Origin: an uncultured Lachnospiraceae bacterium
GTDB lineage: Bacteria; Bacillota; Clostridia; Lachnospirales; Lachnospiraceae
Assembly: GCA_947626985.1 (NCBI GenBank)
Contig: CANQUG010000005.1
Location: forward strand, 1-64,000
Direction: 5' to 3'
DNA length: 64,000 nt
Shown in pieces: positions 43,572 through 51,831 of this stretch (positions are counted from its first letter, which is position 1; every line of letters starts with the position of its first letter). The notes below the pieces were generated by a model. That model was given only the letters and a program-made list of their open reading frames with translations. It was not told the DNA's origin and ran no database searches. The position numbers and the translations under genes were made by a program.

Positions 43572-44501
43572 ATGTGTCTACAATACTTTGGCCTATGTGC
43601 AAATAACTATCTATGGATGAAACGTGAGGATTTGATACCGTATTCATTTGGAGGGAATAAGGTCAGAAAAGCAGTCCATTTTTTCAAGGAGATTGACAAG
43701 GGGAGATTTGATACTGTTGTTACATATGGAAGTGGTAGTTCAAATCATTGCCGGGTAGTTGCAAATATGGCGGCAGAAAGATGCATAGAATGCTATATCA
43801 TATCACCTGAGGAAACGATAAAGAGAACTTTCAACACTATATTTATGGAACTGTTCGGGGCAAAAATGATCGTTTGTCCGATTGAAAAAGTACACGATAC
43901 AATTGAAAAAACACTAGGGAAGTTGAAATCCGAAGGTAAAAAACCTTACTTTATCCCAGGTGGCGGTCACGGAAATCTCGGCACAAAAGCATATGTAGAT
44001 TGTTTTCATGAGATTAGACAATTTGAGAAAGAAAACGGAATTAAATTTGATTATATTTTTCATGCGTCAGGTACTGGCACAACTCAGGCGGGACTTATTT
44101 GTGGGAGACTTCTGGAAAATGATCCGATCAAGATAATCGGAATAAGTATAGCAAGAAAAAAACCTTATGGAAGGGATGTCGTTGTAAACAGTGTTAAGGA
44201 TTATATTACAAGTATGGGTATGATAATAAACAAGGATGTGATAGAAGAAGCGACGAATTTTGATGATTCTTACGTTTGTGGCGGTTATGGTAAAGACTCT
44301 GAGAGAATAAGAAGTGTAATTAAGAATATGTTTGTAAAGTATGGCGTACCAATGGACAATACATATGTGGGAAAAGCTTATGCAGGTATGCTTGAGTATA
44401 TCAAAAAGCACAGTATAAGAGATAAGAAAATATTGTTTATCCATACAGGAGGAGCACCATTGTTTTTTGATATATGGAAAGAGACAAATAATGAGATTTG
44501 A
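43572..44501 (+). CDS. PLP enzyme, D-cysteine desulfhydrase/ACC deaminase family
   Basis: A 309-residue fold-type II PLP enzyme. The cofactor lysine is in FGGNKVRK near residue 30, the phosphate/carboxylate loop in GSGSSNHCR near residue 55, and the glycine-rich loop in ASGTGTTQAG near 165. Relatives deaminate ACC or D-cysteine, or racemise amino acids. Its presence in a polysaccharide operon beside two ATP-grasp ligases suggests supply of an unusual amino-acid substituent, which is inference. The ATG follows the transferase stop by one base (coupled). Confidence 0.8.
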   Translation: MCLQYFGLCANNYLWMKREDLIPYSFGGNKVRKAVHFFKEIDKGRFDTVVTYGSGSSNHCRVVANMAAERCIECYIISPEETIKRTFNTIFMELFGAKMIVCPIEKVHDTIEKTLGKLKSEGKKPYFIPGGGHGNLGTKAYVDCFHEIRQFEKENGIKFDYIFHASGTGTTQAGLICGRLLENDPIKIIGISIARKKPYGRDVVVNSVKDYITSMGMIINKDVIEEATNFDDSYVCGGYGKDSERIRSVIKNMFVKYGVPMDNTYVGKAYAGMLEYIKKHSIRDKKILFIHTGGAPLFFDIWKETNNEI

Positions 44502-44584
44502 ATATCAGAAGATTTCTGATATACCTCCCGTTAGTTTGGTTGGCAAACATCGAAAATGGTGTTGGAATTGTTTTGCAATATAAC
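44492..44584 (+). CDS. Short ORF, 30 codons, probable gene fragment
   Basis: Begins inside the 3' end of the PLP enzyme gene and encodes MRFEYQKISDIPPV... to a stop. The rest of 44585-44867 contains only broken frames, so this may be the 5' end of a deleted gene. No family is recognised. Confidence 0.25.
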
Positions 44585-44867
44585 TGAGGTGACAGAGCGA
44601 AAAAAAGAATGTCATTGAAGCTGCTAAGAATTTTGAAAAATATGTGAAAGAGAAAAAGCAATTACGTTCTATACAATTCATTCAACATTGGTGGACGATT
44701 AGGAACATTTACTTAATGAGATTAGGAATAAAGATGTTGAATAGAACAACGTTTCTTGAAGAGAGTCAAATAATGAATGCCACATTAGTTCAATAGTTCT
44801 TTTCTTGGGAAGGAAAAGCCATTCAAGAAAGATATAAGAAAATTTTAAATAATCAGAGGTGATAGTT

Positions 44868-45842
44868 ATGAACATTATGATTCTCAGTGTAGGCACACGT
44901 AATAAGATTGTGCAGTATTTCAAGAGGACATTGTTGGGGGTCGGAAATGTTATAGCTACGGATGCGAGTCCGCTTGCTCCTGCACTTTATGAAGCGAACA
45001 GATATTACATAGTTCCTCGCATAACAGAAGAAGGCTATATAGATAAGATACTTGATATTTGCAAGCGAGAACAGATCAAAGGAATATTTTCTCTCATAGA
45101 TCCGGAATTATCGCTTTTAGCAAGAAATAATAATAGATTTATTGAGATTGGCGTAACTGTAATAGGTTCATCGATTGAACTTTGTGAAATGAGTCTAAAC
45201 AAATGGAAGATGTACCAGTGGCTGAGTTCACATGGTTATAACTGCGCGAGAAGTTACATTGATAAGACAAGGTTCTATGACGATGTTGAGCTTAAAAAAA
45301 TGTTCTATCCCGTGTTTGTTAAACCCATTTATGGAAGTGCGAGTGTATCTGTTTCAAAAGTCTATGACAGGGAAACAATGGAGACTTATTGGAGACATTC
45401 CAAAGAACTTATGATACAAGAATTCCTAGACGGACAGGAAATTGGCGCAGATGTATATATTGATATGATTTCTGGCAATGTTGTCTCTATTTTTACAAAG
45501 AAAAAAATTGCCATGCGCGCCGGGGAAACAGATAAAGCTGTGTCTTTCAAGGATAAAAAATTGTTTCAGTTGATCGAACAGTTCGTGATTGAAGCTGGAT
45601 ATTTAGGGCAGATTGACATCGACATTTTCGAAGTTGGAGGAGACTATTATATATCTGAAGTTAACCCACGTTTTGGCGGTGGATATCCTCATGCATATGA
45701 ATGTGGCTGTGATCATATGAAATTGATTATGAATAACCTTTCTGGTATATCGAACAAGAAATATATTGGAGCATATGAGGACGATGTTTATGGAATGAAA
45801 TTTAATGAAGTGGTGACAAGGAGAAAGGTTAATATATTGTGA
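44868..45842 (+). CDS. ATP-grasp ligase (carbamoyl-phosphate-synthetase-like)
   Basis: A 324-residue ATP-grasp enzyme. The N-terminal preATP-grasp Rossmann part begins MILSVGTRNK and contains a VIATDASPLAPAL stretch. The ATP-grasp domain follows, with FVKPIYGSASVSV near residue 150, MIQEFLDGQEIGADVY near 185 and the metal-binding YISEVNPRFGGGYPH near 265. Similar genes recur in Firmicute polysaccharide loci, where they may attach amino acids to sugars. The start at 44868 is favoured by AGAGGTGAT 7 bases upstream. It is followed after one base by a glycosyltransferase gene. Confidence 0.82.
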   Translation: MNIMILSVGTRNKIVQYFKRTLLGVGNVIATDASPLAPALYEANRYYIVPRITEEGYIDKILDICKREQIKGIFSLIDPELSLLARNNNRFIEIGVTVIGSSIELCEMSLNKWKMYQWLSSHGYNCARSYIDKTRFYDDVELKKMFYPVFVKPIYGSASVSVSKVYDRETMETYWRHSKELMIQEFLDGQEIGADVYIDMISGNVVSIFTKKKIAMRAGETDKAVSFKDKKLFQLIEQFVIEAGYLGQIDIDIFEVGGDYYISEVNPRFGGGYPHAYECGCDHMKLIMNNLSGISNKKYIGAYEDDVYGMKFNEVVTRRKVNIL

Positions 45843-45843
45843 T

Positions 45844-47058
45844 ATGAACGTATTATTTTTAAGTATTTCTTCGTTTGAAAGCATAAATACACATGGAATA
45901 TATCCGGATCTCCTTAGAGAGTTCATAAAGAATGGTCACAAAGTTTATATATTATCACCTGCTGAAAAGATTATGTCAAGTAGTAACCTTATAATTTATG
46001 AATCAGGTTCGCAAATGGTTAAGGTTAAAACAGGTAAAATTCAACAAACAAATATTGTTGAGAAAGGTATCAATACAATTTTGGTTGAATATCACTACAT
46101 TGAGGCAATAAAGAAATATTATTGTGATGTAAAATTTGAATTGATACTTTATCCGACCCCACCAATAACTTTACCGAACGTGATTGAATACGTTAAGAAA
46201 CGCGACAACGCAAGAGCATATCTGATGCTTAAGGATATTTTTCCTCAAAATGCAATAGATATTGGGATGATGAGTAAAAGTGGTATTACAGGTATGTTTT
46301 ACAGATATTTTCGCGGAAAAGAGAAAAAATTATATGCTATATCAGACCGGATCGGCTGTATGTCCCAAGCAAACGTAGAATATATTATTGCTCACAATCT
46401 AGAAATACCAGCTGGGAAAGTGGGACTCTGTCCGAACAGTATTGAAGTGCGTGACTTGAGTATTGATGAACAGGAACGTATACAAATACGAGAAAAGTAT
46501 GGACTTCCTTTGGATAAGAAGATATTCGTGTATGGAGGAAATCTTGGAAAACCACAGGGAATTCCATTCCTGATTGACTGTCTGAAAACGCAATTAGAGA
46601 ATTCGAAAGTATTTTTCCTGATTGTAGGCGGTGGAACAGAATATGTAAAGCTCAAGATGTTTTTTAATGAGATAGCACCGGAAAATATGCGTCTGATGCA
46701 TAGTGTTCCGAAAGAAGATTATGATCGGATGATTGCAGCATGCGATGTGGGAATGGTTTTTCTGGATTACAGGTTCACAATACCAAATTTTCCAAGCAGG
46801 CTTCTAAGTTATATGCAGGCAAAACTTCCGGTGTTGGCGTGCACAGATTTAAATACTGATATTGGGAAAGTGATAATTGATGGAGGGTTCGGGTGGTGGA
46901 GTGAGAGTGTCGATGCTCGAACATTCAATAACTTGATGGAGAACATTATAACTGCTGATTTGAAAGTTTTAGGTCAAAATGGATTTGAATATCTTAATCA
47001 CAATTATTCAGTTCATAATACATATAAAATGATTATTGATCAAATTTTATCTGATTAA
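45844..47058 (+). CDS. Glycosyltransferase family 4 (WbuB-like)
   Basis: A 404-residue GT-B glycosyltransferase resembling WbuB/fucosaminyl-type enzymes. It starts with NVLFLSISSF and GIYPDLLREFIKNGHKVYIL, has KDIFPQNAIDIG near 125, the donor-site VYGGNLGKPQGI near 225, and the C-terminal nucleotide-sugar region LPVLACTDLNTD. WbuB-like enzymes often add N-acetyl-L-fucosamine, which this locus can make (capE, capG, capF), but the donor is not proven. Tight coupling to the ATP-grasp gene. Confidence 0.85.
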   Translation: MNVLFLSISSFESINTHGIYPDLLREFIKNGHKVYILSPAEKIMSSSNLIIYESGSQMVKVKTGKIQQTNIVEKGINTILVEYHYIEAIKKYYCDVKFELILYPTPPITLPNVIEYVKKRDNARAYLMLKDIFPQNAIDIGMMSKSGITGMFYRYFRGKEKKLYAISDRIGCMSQANVEYIIAHNLEIPAGKVGLCPNSIEVRDLSIDEQERIQIREKYGLPLDKKIFVYGGNLGKPQGIPFLIDCLKTQLENSKVFFLIVGGGTEYVKLKMFFNEIAPENMRLMHSVPKEDYDRMIAACDVGMVFLDYRFTIPNFPSRLLSYMQAKLPVLACTDLNTDIGKVIIDGGFGWWSESVDARTFNNLMENIITADLKVLGQNGFEYLNHNYSVHNTYKMIIDQILSD

Positions 47059-47077
47059 ACGAATGGAGTGTGTTGAT

Positions 47078-48220
47078 ATGAAGAAAGTATTGATACTGAA
47101 TCCATGTTATTATCCCGGATTTCGTTCCGGAGGACCACAAAGAACAGTAATGAATTTAGTAGACGTATTTGGCGAGACAAATGATATTTACATACTTACT
47201 CAAAATTGCGATATGGGCTGTTCCGAAAGTTATGATGTTGATACGCATAAATGGGTGCGTGTTGGATATGCGAATGTAATGTATTTGCCGCCGAACGAGT
47301 ATAACATTAAATCCATTAAAAAAATCTCGGAAAGCTTCGATACAATCTATTCCTGTGGATTGTTTTGCGGATGTACAATAAGTGCTTTACTTTTACATAA
47401 ATTTGAAAAGATTCAAAAGCTTTATGTTGCGCCGATGGGAGTATTTTCAAGGGCAGCAATAGCATCAAAGGCAATGAAAAAAAGAATGTTTTTGTTTGTT
47501 TTCAAGTATCTTGGCCTGTTCGATAGTATTATCTGGTCGTTTACATCGCAAAACGAGCTTAGAGAGGCAAAATCAGCACTTGGTAAAACAATAAAAAAAT
47601 ATATTATTGCTGAAGATTTACTTAGAAAAATCGATTTTGACACGCAGATTGAAAAAGTATGTTCAACTGAAGAAACAAAAAATGATGTGTTGAGAATCTT
47701 ATTTTTGTCTAGAATATCGCCAAAGAAAAATCTTGAGTATTGCGTACACGTATTAAACGATATTACGGATATAAGGATTGAGTTTGATATTTACGGCACA
47801 ATTGAGAATAATAAATATTGGGATAAATGCAAAAAAGAACTCAATAAGCTGCCTGAAAATATTCATTATCATTATTGCGGAGAAGTTGATTCGTCTGATG
47901 TGATAGATGTTTTTGCAAAATATGACGTATTTTTATTCCCGACAAAAGGTGAAAACTTTGGACACGTAATATATGAGGCATTAGCAGCGGGATGCATTCC
48001 AATAATTAGCGATCAAACTCCGTGGCAACAATTGAATGAATATGGATGCGGATGTGTAGTATCTCTTGACAGCATAGATGAATTTAGAAATAAAATTAGA
48101 TATTGGGCAGGTGTTTCTCATAATGTTCAACAAAGGGCACGAAAAAATGCGATCCAATTTGCTAAAGAAAAGTATTTATATTCCACTGAACAATCTGGAT
48201 ATAAAGTAATATTTGATTAA
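47078..48220 (+). CDS. Glycosyltransferase family 4
   Basis: A 380-residue GT-B glycosyltransferase. N-terminal acceptor domain VLILNPCYYPGFRSGGPQRT, and C-terminal donor domain with LFLSRISPKKNLEY near 220 and PTKGENFGHVIYEALAAGC near 295 (the Glu-x7-Glu motif). The start at 47078 is chosen from ATGGAGTG upstream; the frame overlaps the preceding gene. Sugar specificity is unknown. Confidence 0.85.
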   Translation: MKKVLILNPCYYPGFRSGGPQRTVMNLVDVFGETNDIYILTQNCDMGCSESYDVDTHKWVRVGYANVMYLPPNEYNIKSIKKISESFDTIYSCGLFCGCTISALLLHKFEKIQKLYVAPMGVFSRAAIASKAMKKRMFLFVFKYLGLFDSIIWSFTSQNELREAKSALGKTIKKYIIAEDLLRKIDFDTQIEKVCSTEETKNDVLRILFLSRISPKKNLEYCVHVLNDITDIRIEFDIYGTIENNKYWDKCKKELNKLPENIHYHYCGEVDSSDVIDVFAKYDVFLFPTKGENFGHVIYEALAAGCIPIISDQTPWQQLNEYGCGCVVSLDSIDEFRNKIRYWAGVSHNVQQRARKNAIQFAKEKYLYSTEQSGYKVIFD

Positions 48221-48236
48221 TGCGGGGATAAACAAT

Positions 48237-49481
48237 ATGAAGTATATATTTTGCTCAATGATGTATTGTGATATAGACCGGGATATGAAAAAAATGAAAA
48301 CGCCGCAGCCGGTTTCGGGCCATAAATTTCAGGCCAATTTGTTGAGAGGACTGAAAGATAATGGATTGGAAATTATGGTGGTAAATATACCATTGGTACG
48401 GTATTTTCCTCATTTTTCAAAGATATTTTTTAAAGATAAGGAGTATATTTTTGAAAATAATAGATGTGGCATTAATATAGGATTTGTTAATTTGCCTATT
48501 CTAAATTATATAACTCAATTTATTTCGCTAAAACGAATTATATATAAGTACATAAGAGAGAATGCAAACGAGACAATTATGTTTATATCATATAATAATT
48601 ATTTGCCTATAAGTTTAGCATTGATGTATGGAAAAAAAAAAGATATTTTTCTATGTAACGTCATAGCTGATTTATATGGAAAATTTGCTGTAAGTTTAAC
48701 TCATAGGAATGATGGAATTGTAGGAAAACTAAGGGAAAAAATTGATGAGAAGCAAAATGAATTGTCAAATCAGCACGATGCATATGTTTTATTGACTAAG
48801 TATATGGCTGATGCGCTGGAAATAAATGATAGGCCTTATGTTGTAGTAGAAGGGATGTATTCAGAAAATGTGGAAATAAAAGGGGAAGAAATTATTACAA
48901 TACCGAAAAAAGACGATATAAGAAATATTTTCTATGCAGGAGCAGTGGGCCTTCAGTACGGGCTTGAACATTTACTGAGAGCCTTCTCTTTGATTGAAGG
49001 AGATGACTATCGACTCCAGATAGCCGGAAATGGGGACGCAGTAGATAGGGTAAAAAAGTATGCTGCTTTGGATAAAAGGATTACTTATCTTGGGTATATT
49101 ACCCCAGGTGAGGTTGAAAAATATCAGAAATCCGCAATTGTTCTTGTAAACCCCAGGACATCTGAATATGGATTTGTTAAATATAGCTTTCCAAGTAAAA
49201 ACATGGAATGTCTTGCTTCTGGTAAACCGTATATTGCACATGATTTAATTTGCAACCCCGAAGAATATCGCCCTTATATACAATATCCGATGGATGAAAG
49301 TGATGGTGCGTTGGCAAAAAAGATTATTGAGGTTTGTAGTCTCTCCGAAGAGGAAAGAAATGCGATCGGTGAGAAGGCAAGACGGTTTATCTTGACGGAG
49401 AAAAATCCGAAAACACAATGTAAAAAAATTGTGGATTTGATAAATCATATGGAAGAAAATAACGAAAGTACGGAGAATTAA
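48237..49481 (+). CDS. Glycosyltransferase family 4
   Basis: A 414-residue GT-B-fold glycosyltransferase. N-terminal GHKFQANLLRGL, a central linker, and a C-terminal donor region with IFYAGAVGLQYGLEHLLRAF near 235 and VLVNPRTSEYGFVKYSFPSKNMECLASGKP near 300. Composition is AT-rich like its neighbours. The start at 48237 uses the GGGGAT sequence upstream. Donor and acceptor unknown. Confidence 0.8.
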   Translation: MKYIFCSMMYCDIDRDMKKMKTPQPVSGHKFQANLLRGLKDNGLEIMVVNIPLVRYFPHFSKIFFKDKEYIFENNRCGINIGFVNLPILNYITQFISLKRIIYKYIRENANETIMFISYNNYLPISLALMYGKKKDIFLCNVIADLYGKFAVSLTHRNDGIVGKLREKIDEKQNELSNQHDAYVLLTKYMADALEINDRPYVVVEGMYSENVEIKGEEIITIPKKDDIRNIFYAGAVGLQYGLEHLLRAFSLIEGDDYRLQIAGNGDAVDRVKKYAALDKRITYLGYITPGEVEKYQKSAIVLVNPRTSEYGFVKYSFPSKNMECLASGKPYIAHDLICNPEEYRPYIQYPMDESDGALAKKIIEVCSLSEEERNAIGEKARRFILTEKNPKTQCKKIVDLINHMEENNESTEN

Positions 49482-49485
49482 TATA

Positions 49486-50670
49486 ATGATAGAAATATTG
49501 TTAATTGTTATTAACTCTGGCGCGTTTCAAATAACAAATGGTTATATAATTTTGTCTCTATATGGAATTGCTTTATCTCAATTATTCAAAAAAGGTAGAA
49601 TAAATGTCGGTTTCATAAAGCACTTTCCTATATGGTTGTTCGCTTCTTCTGGATTGATATATGGGTTGGCAGCTTTTATATTACGGGGTAGATTGACTTA
49701 TAATCTTGCTTTGTATTGTATAATCCCTGTTTTGATATTCGCAACTGGGTATACAATAACACATTACTCTAATGGCAATGGTGTCTTGTGTGCAGTACGT
49801 TGCCTTGTTGCAATCGCAATAGGTTGTTCTATCCATGTCTTATTGAATATTTTAGTAAATATTAATTTGACAAATCGTAGTGAAACTGTTGATTTTTTTA
49901 CAGGTCGTCTGGCCGCAACGAATTTGGGATCACTGAATACATATATATTTGCTTTACTTCCTTGTTTGATTATAACAAAGAAGAAAAAAATTAAGGTAAT
50001 AGGTCTAATGATATTTTCACTGTCGGTAATTTATGCATTTATACTTGGGACCAGAACTACAGTATATGCTCTTATTATTATGGCAACAATAAGTACTATT
50101 GTATACATGAAAAAACATTATTCGAATGGAATAACAATAAACAGATTGATAAAATGGTTTCTAATTATTATAGCTGTTATTTGTATTGCACGATTAATGT
50201 ATTCGATTAATTTTCTCAACATACGAACAAACATAGAGAAGTCTACGTTAATACTTCGGTATAATGATATTGAAACAAAGTATTCTGATATTGCGAGAAA
50301 AAGGTTCTTTAAAGAGGGATTTGTTTATTTATTTGAGCATCCGTTAGGTGGAAATAAAACCAGTGGGTTTAATTATTTTCACAACTATTGGTTAGATGTA
50401 GGACGAATTGCTGGGATTGTTCCGGTTATACTTTTAATTGTTCTGGACATTATGTTAACTGGACATATGCTTAAAGTATTTATAAATAAAGGATTGGATG
50501 AGGATTTCCGTTTTGCCTTATTTGGCATATATATATGCACCTTTATTAACTTTTTTATGGAGCCAATTATGGATGGATACTTGGATTTATTCTATAGATT
50601 TACATTGATTAATGGTGTGGTTGAGGGAATACATGATTTGGGCGAACGGGGAAAATGTATTCCAAGCTGA
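49486..50670 (+). CDS. O-antigen-type polymerase (Wzy-like)
   Basis: A 394-residue very hydrophobic protein with about 10-12 predicted membrane helices and a large extracytoplasmic loop, as in Wzy/O-antigen ligase-type polymerases that join repeat units outside the membrane. Features are the LGTRTTVYALIIM helix, the HPLGGNKTSGFNYFHNYWLDVGRIAG stretch (written in parts: HPLGG, FHNYWLD), and a C-terminal FFMEPIMDGYLDLFYRF helix. A fragment of a second copy of this C terminus lies at 54441. Assignment rests on topology and motifs. Confidence 0.75.
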   Translation: MIEILLIVINSGAFQITNGYIILSLYGIALSQLFKKGRINVGFIKHFPIWLFASSGLIYGLAAFILRGRLTYNLALYCIIPVLIFATGYTITHYSNGNGVLCAVRCLVAIAIGCSIHVLLNILVNINLTNRSETVDFFTGRLAATNLGSLNTYIFALLPCLIITKKKKIKVIGLMIFSLSVIYAFILGTRTTVYALIIMATISTIVYMKKHYSNGITINRLIKWFLIIIAVICIARLMYSINFLNIRTNIEKSTLILRYNDIETKYSDIARKRFFKEGFVYLFEHPLGGNKTSGFNYFHNYWLDVGRIAGIVPVILLIVLDIMLTGHMLKVFINKGLDEDFRFALFGIYICTFINFFMEPIMDGYLDLFYRFTLINGVVEGIHDLGERGKCIPS

Positions 50671-50708
50671 ATACAGTAAAAATTTAGTGAAATGAACAAT
50701 ATTTAATT

Positions 50709-51797
50709 ATGGATGAAACGAAAGGAATCATTAATCACATGATTAGTAAGTTAAAAGAAATAATACATTTCATGGAAGGCATAGTAGGACTTGTATTTAT
50801 ATATATTAAAATGCAAAAAAAGGGAAATTATATTTTTCTTATTCATGATATTGGTTCTGTTGTTTTCCCGTTATCATATCTCAATACAGCGAGAGAAAGT
50901 TTTATTTATAAAAAAGTAATTGTCGTGACACGTAGAAAATATGTTGGGATTTGTAAGATATTTGGCATAGAGGATAATGAAATTATTGTAATACCAGAAT
51001 GGGAAAAATGGTTTATTCATTGGGCTTTATCTATATTTGATTTAAAGGGAAGTAGTAAGAGAAGAGTATTCCATTTTTATACTAGTTCACATAGAAAAAG
51101 GATTATTAAATGGGCTCAACATGTTAAATCAATTATGTATACCCCCCAAAGTTTAAGCGCATCTTATATGTTTGATGTGGATCCAGCTGGTCCGATCACT
51201 TACGGAAATCCATATAGGATTAATATTAGTGAACTCGAAAAATATATAAGGCAATATGACATTGTAAAAGAAAAATCTATAATTATCATACCTTCTTCTG
51301 TATCTGCCGATCCTTTCCCGGATCAATTCTGGCATTTTTTAGCAGAAGATTTAAATGATTTGGGATTAAAGGTTTACACAAATGCTTATAAAAATAATGA
51401 AGTTATTCCTAATACAAATCCGATATTTGCGCCTTTGGAGTTTATGCCAGCTTTGATTATGTATGCGGGTTATGCGATTACTGTTCAGACTGGCTTGGGG
51501 GATTTTTTACATCTCTGTAATTGTCCGTGTTCTATGATTTTTAACTACGGAAATAATTATTTTAGATTATCTATGTCTGATTATCACTTATATGAGAATT
51601 TATCAAATACAGAAAAATTAAAGTATTTATCGAAGTTGGAATTAAACAGATATGATTCTTCTCTTATAGGTGTGGATCCTTTGGTTTTTGGACATAGCTA
51701 TGCAGATGTATTTGATAGTGAAGTTAAATTAGATGATTTGAGAAAAAAATTGCTATCAGATGTTATTGGTTTTTATAAAATAGCTAAACATAATTGA
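50709..51797 (+). CDS. Putative glycosyltransferase (GT9-like, uncertain)
   Basis: A 362-residue protein with alternating alpha/beta pattern and one N-terminal hydrophobic segment. The second half, with IIIIPSSVSADPFPDQFWHFLAEDL and a later VQTGLGDFLHLC, resembles the GT9/ADP-heptose transferase fold, where a Gly-rich turn follows the conserved Asp. No firm motif allows certainty. Its place among glycosyltransferases supports the call. Confidence 0.5.
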   Translation: MDETKGIINHMISKLKEIIHFMEGIVGLVFIYIKMQKKGNYIFLIHDIGSVVFPLSYLNTARESFIYKKVIVVTRRKYVGICKIFGIEDNEIIVIPEWEKWFIHWALSIFDLKGSSKRRVFHFYTSSHRKRIIKWAQHVKSIMYTPQSLSASYMFDVDPAGPITYGNPYRINISELEKYIRQYDIVKEKSIIIIPSSVSADPFPDQFWHFLAEDLNDLGLKVYTNAYKNNEVIPNTNPIFAPLEFMPALIMYAGYAITVQTGLGDFLHLCNCPCSMIFNYGNNYFRLSMSDYHLYENLSNTEKLKYLSKLELNRYDSSLIGVDPLVFGHSYADVFDSEVKLDDLRKKLLSDVIGFYKIAKHN

Positions 51798-51831
51798 TTG
51801 AAATTAACTATCAAAAGGAGTGATTTCTATT

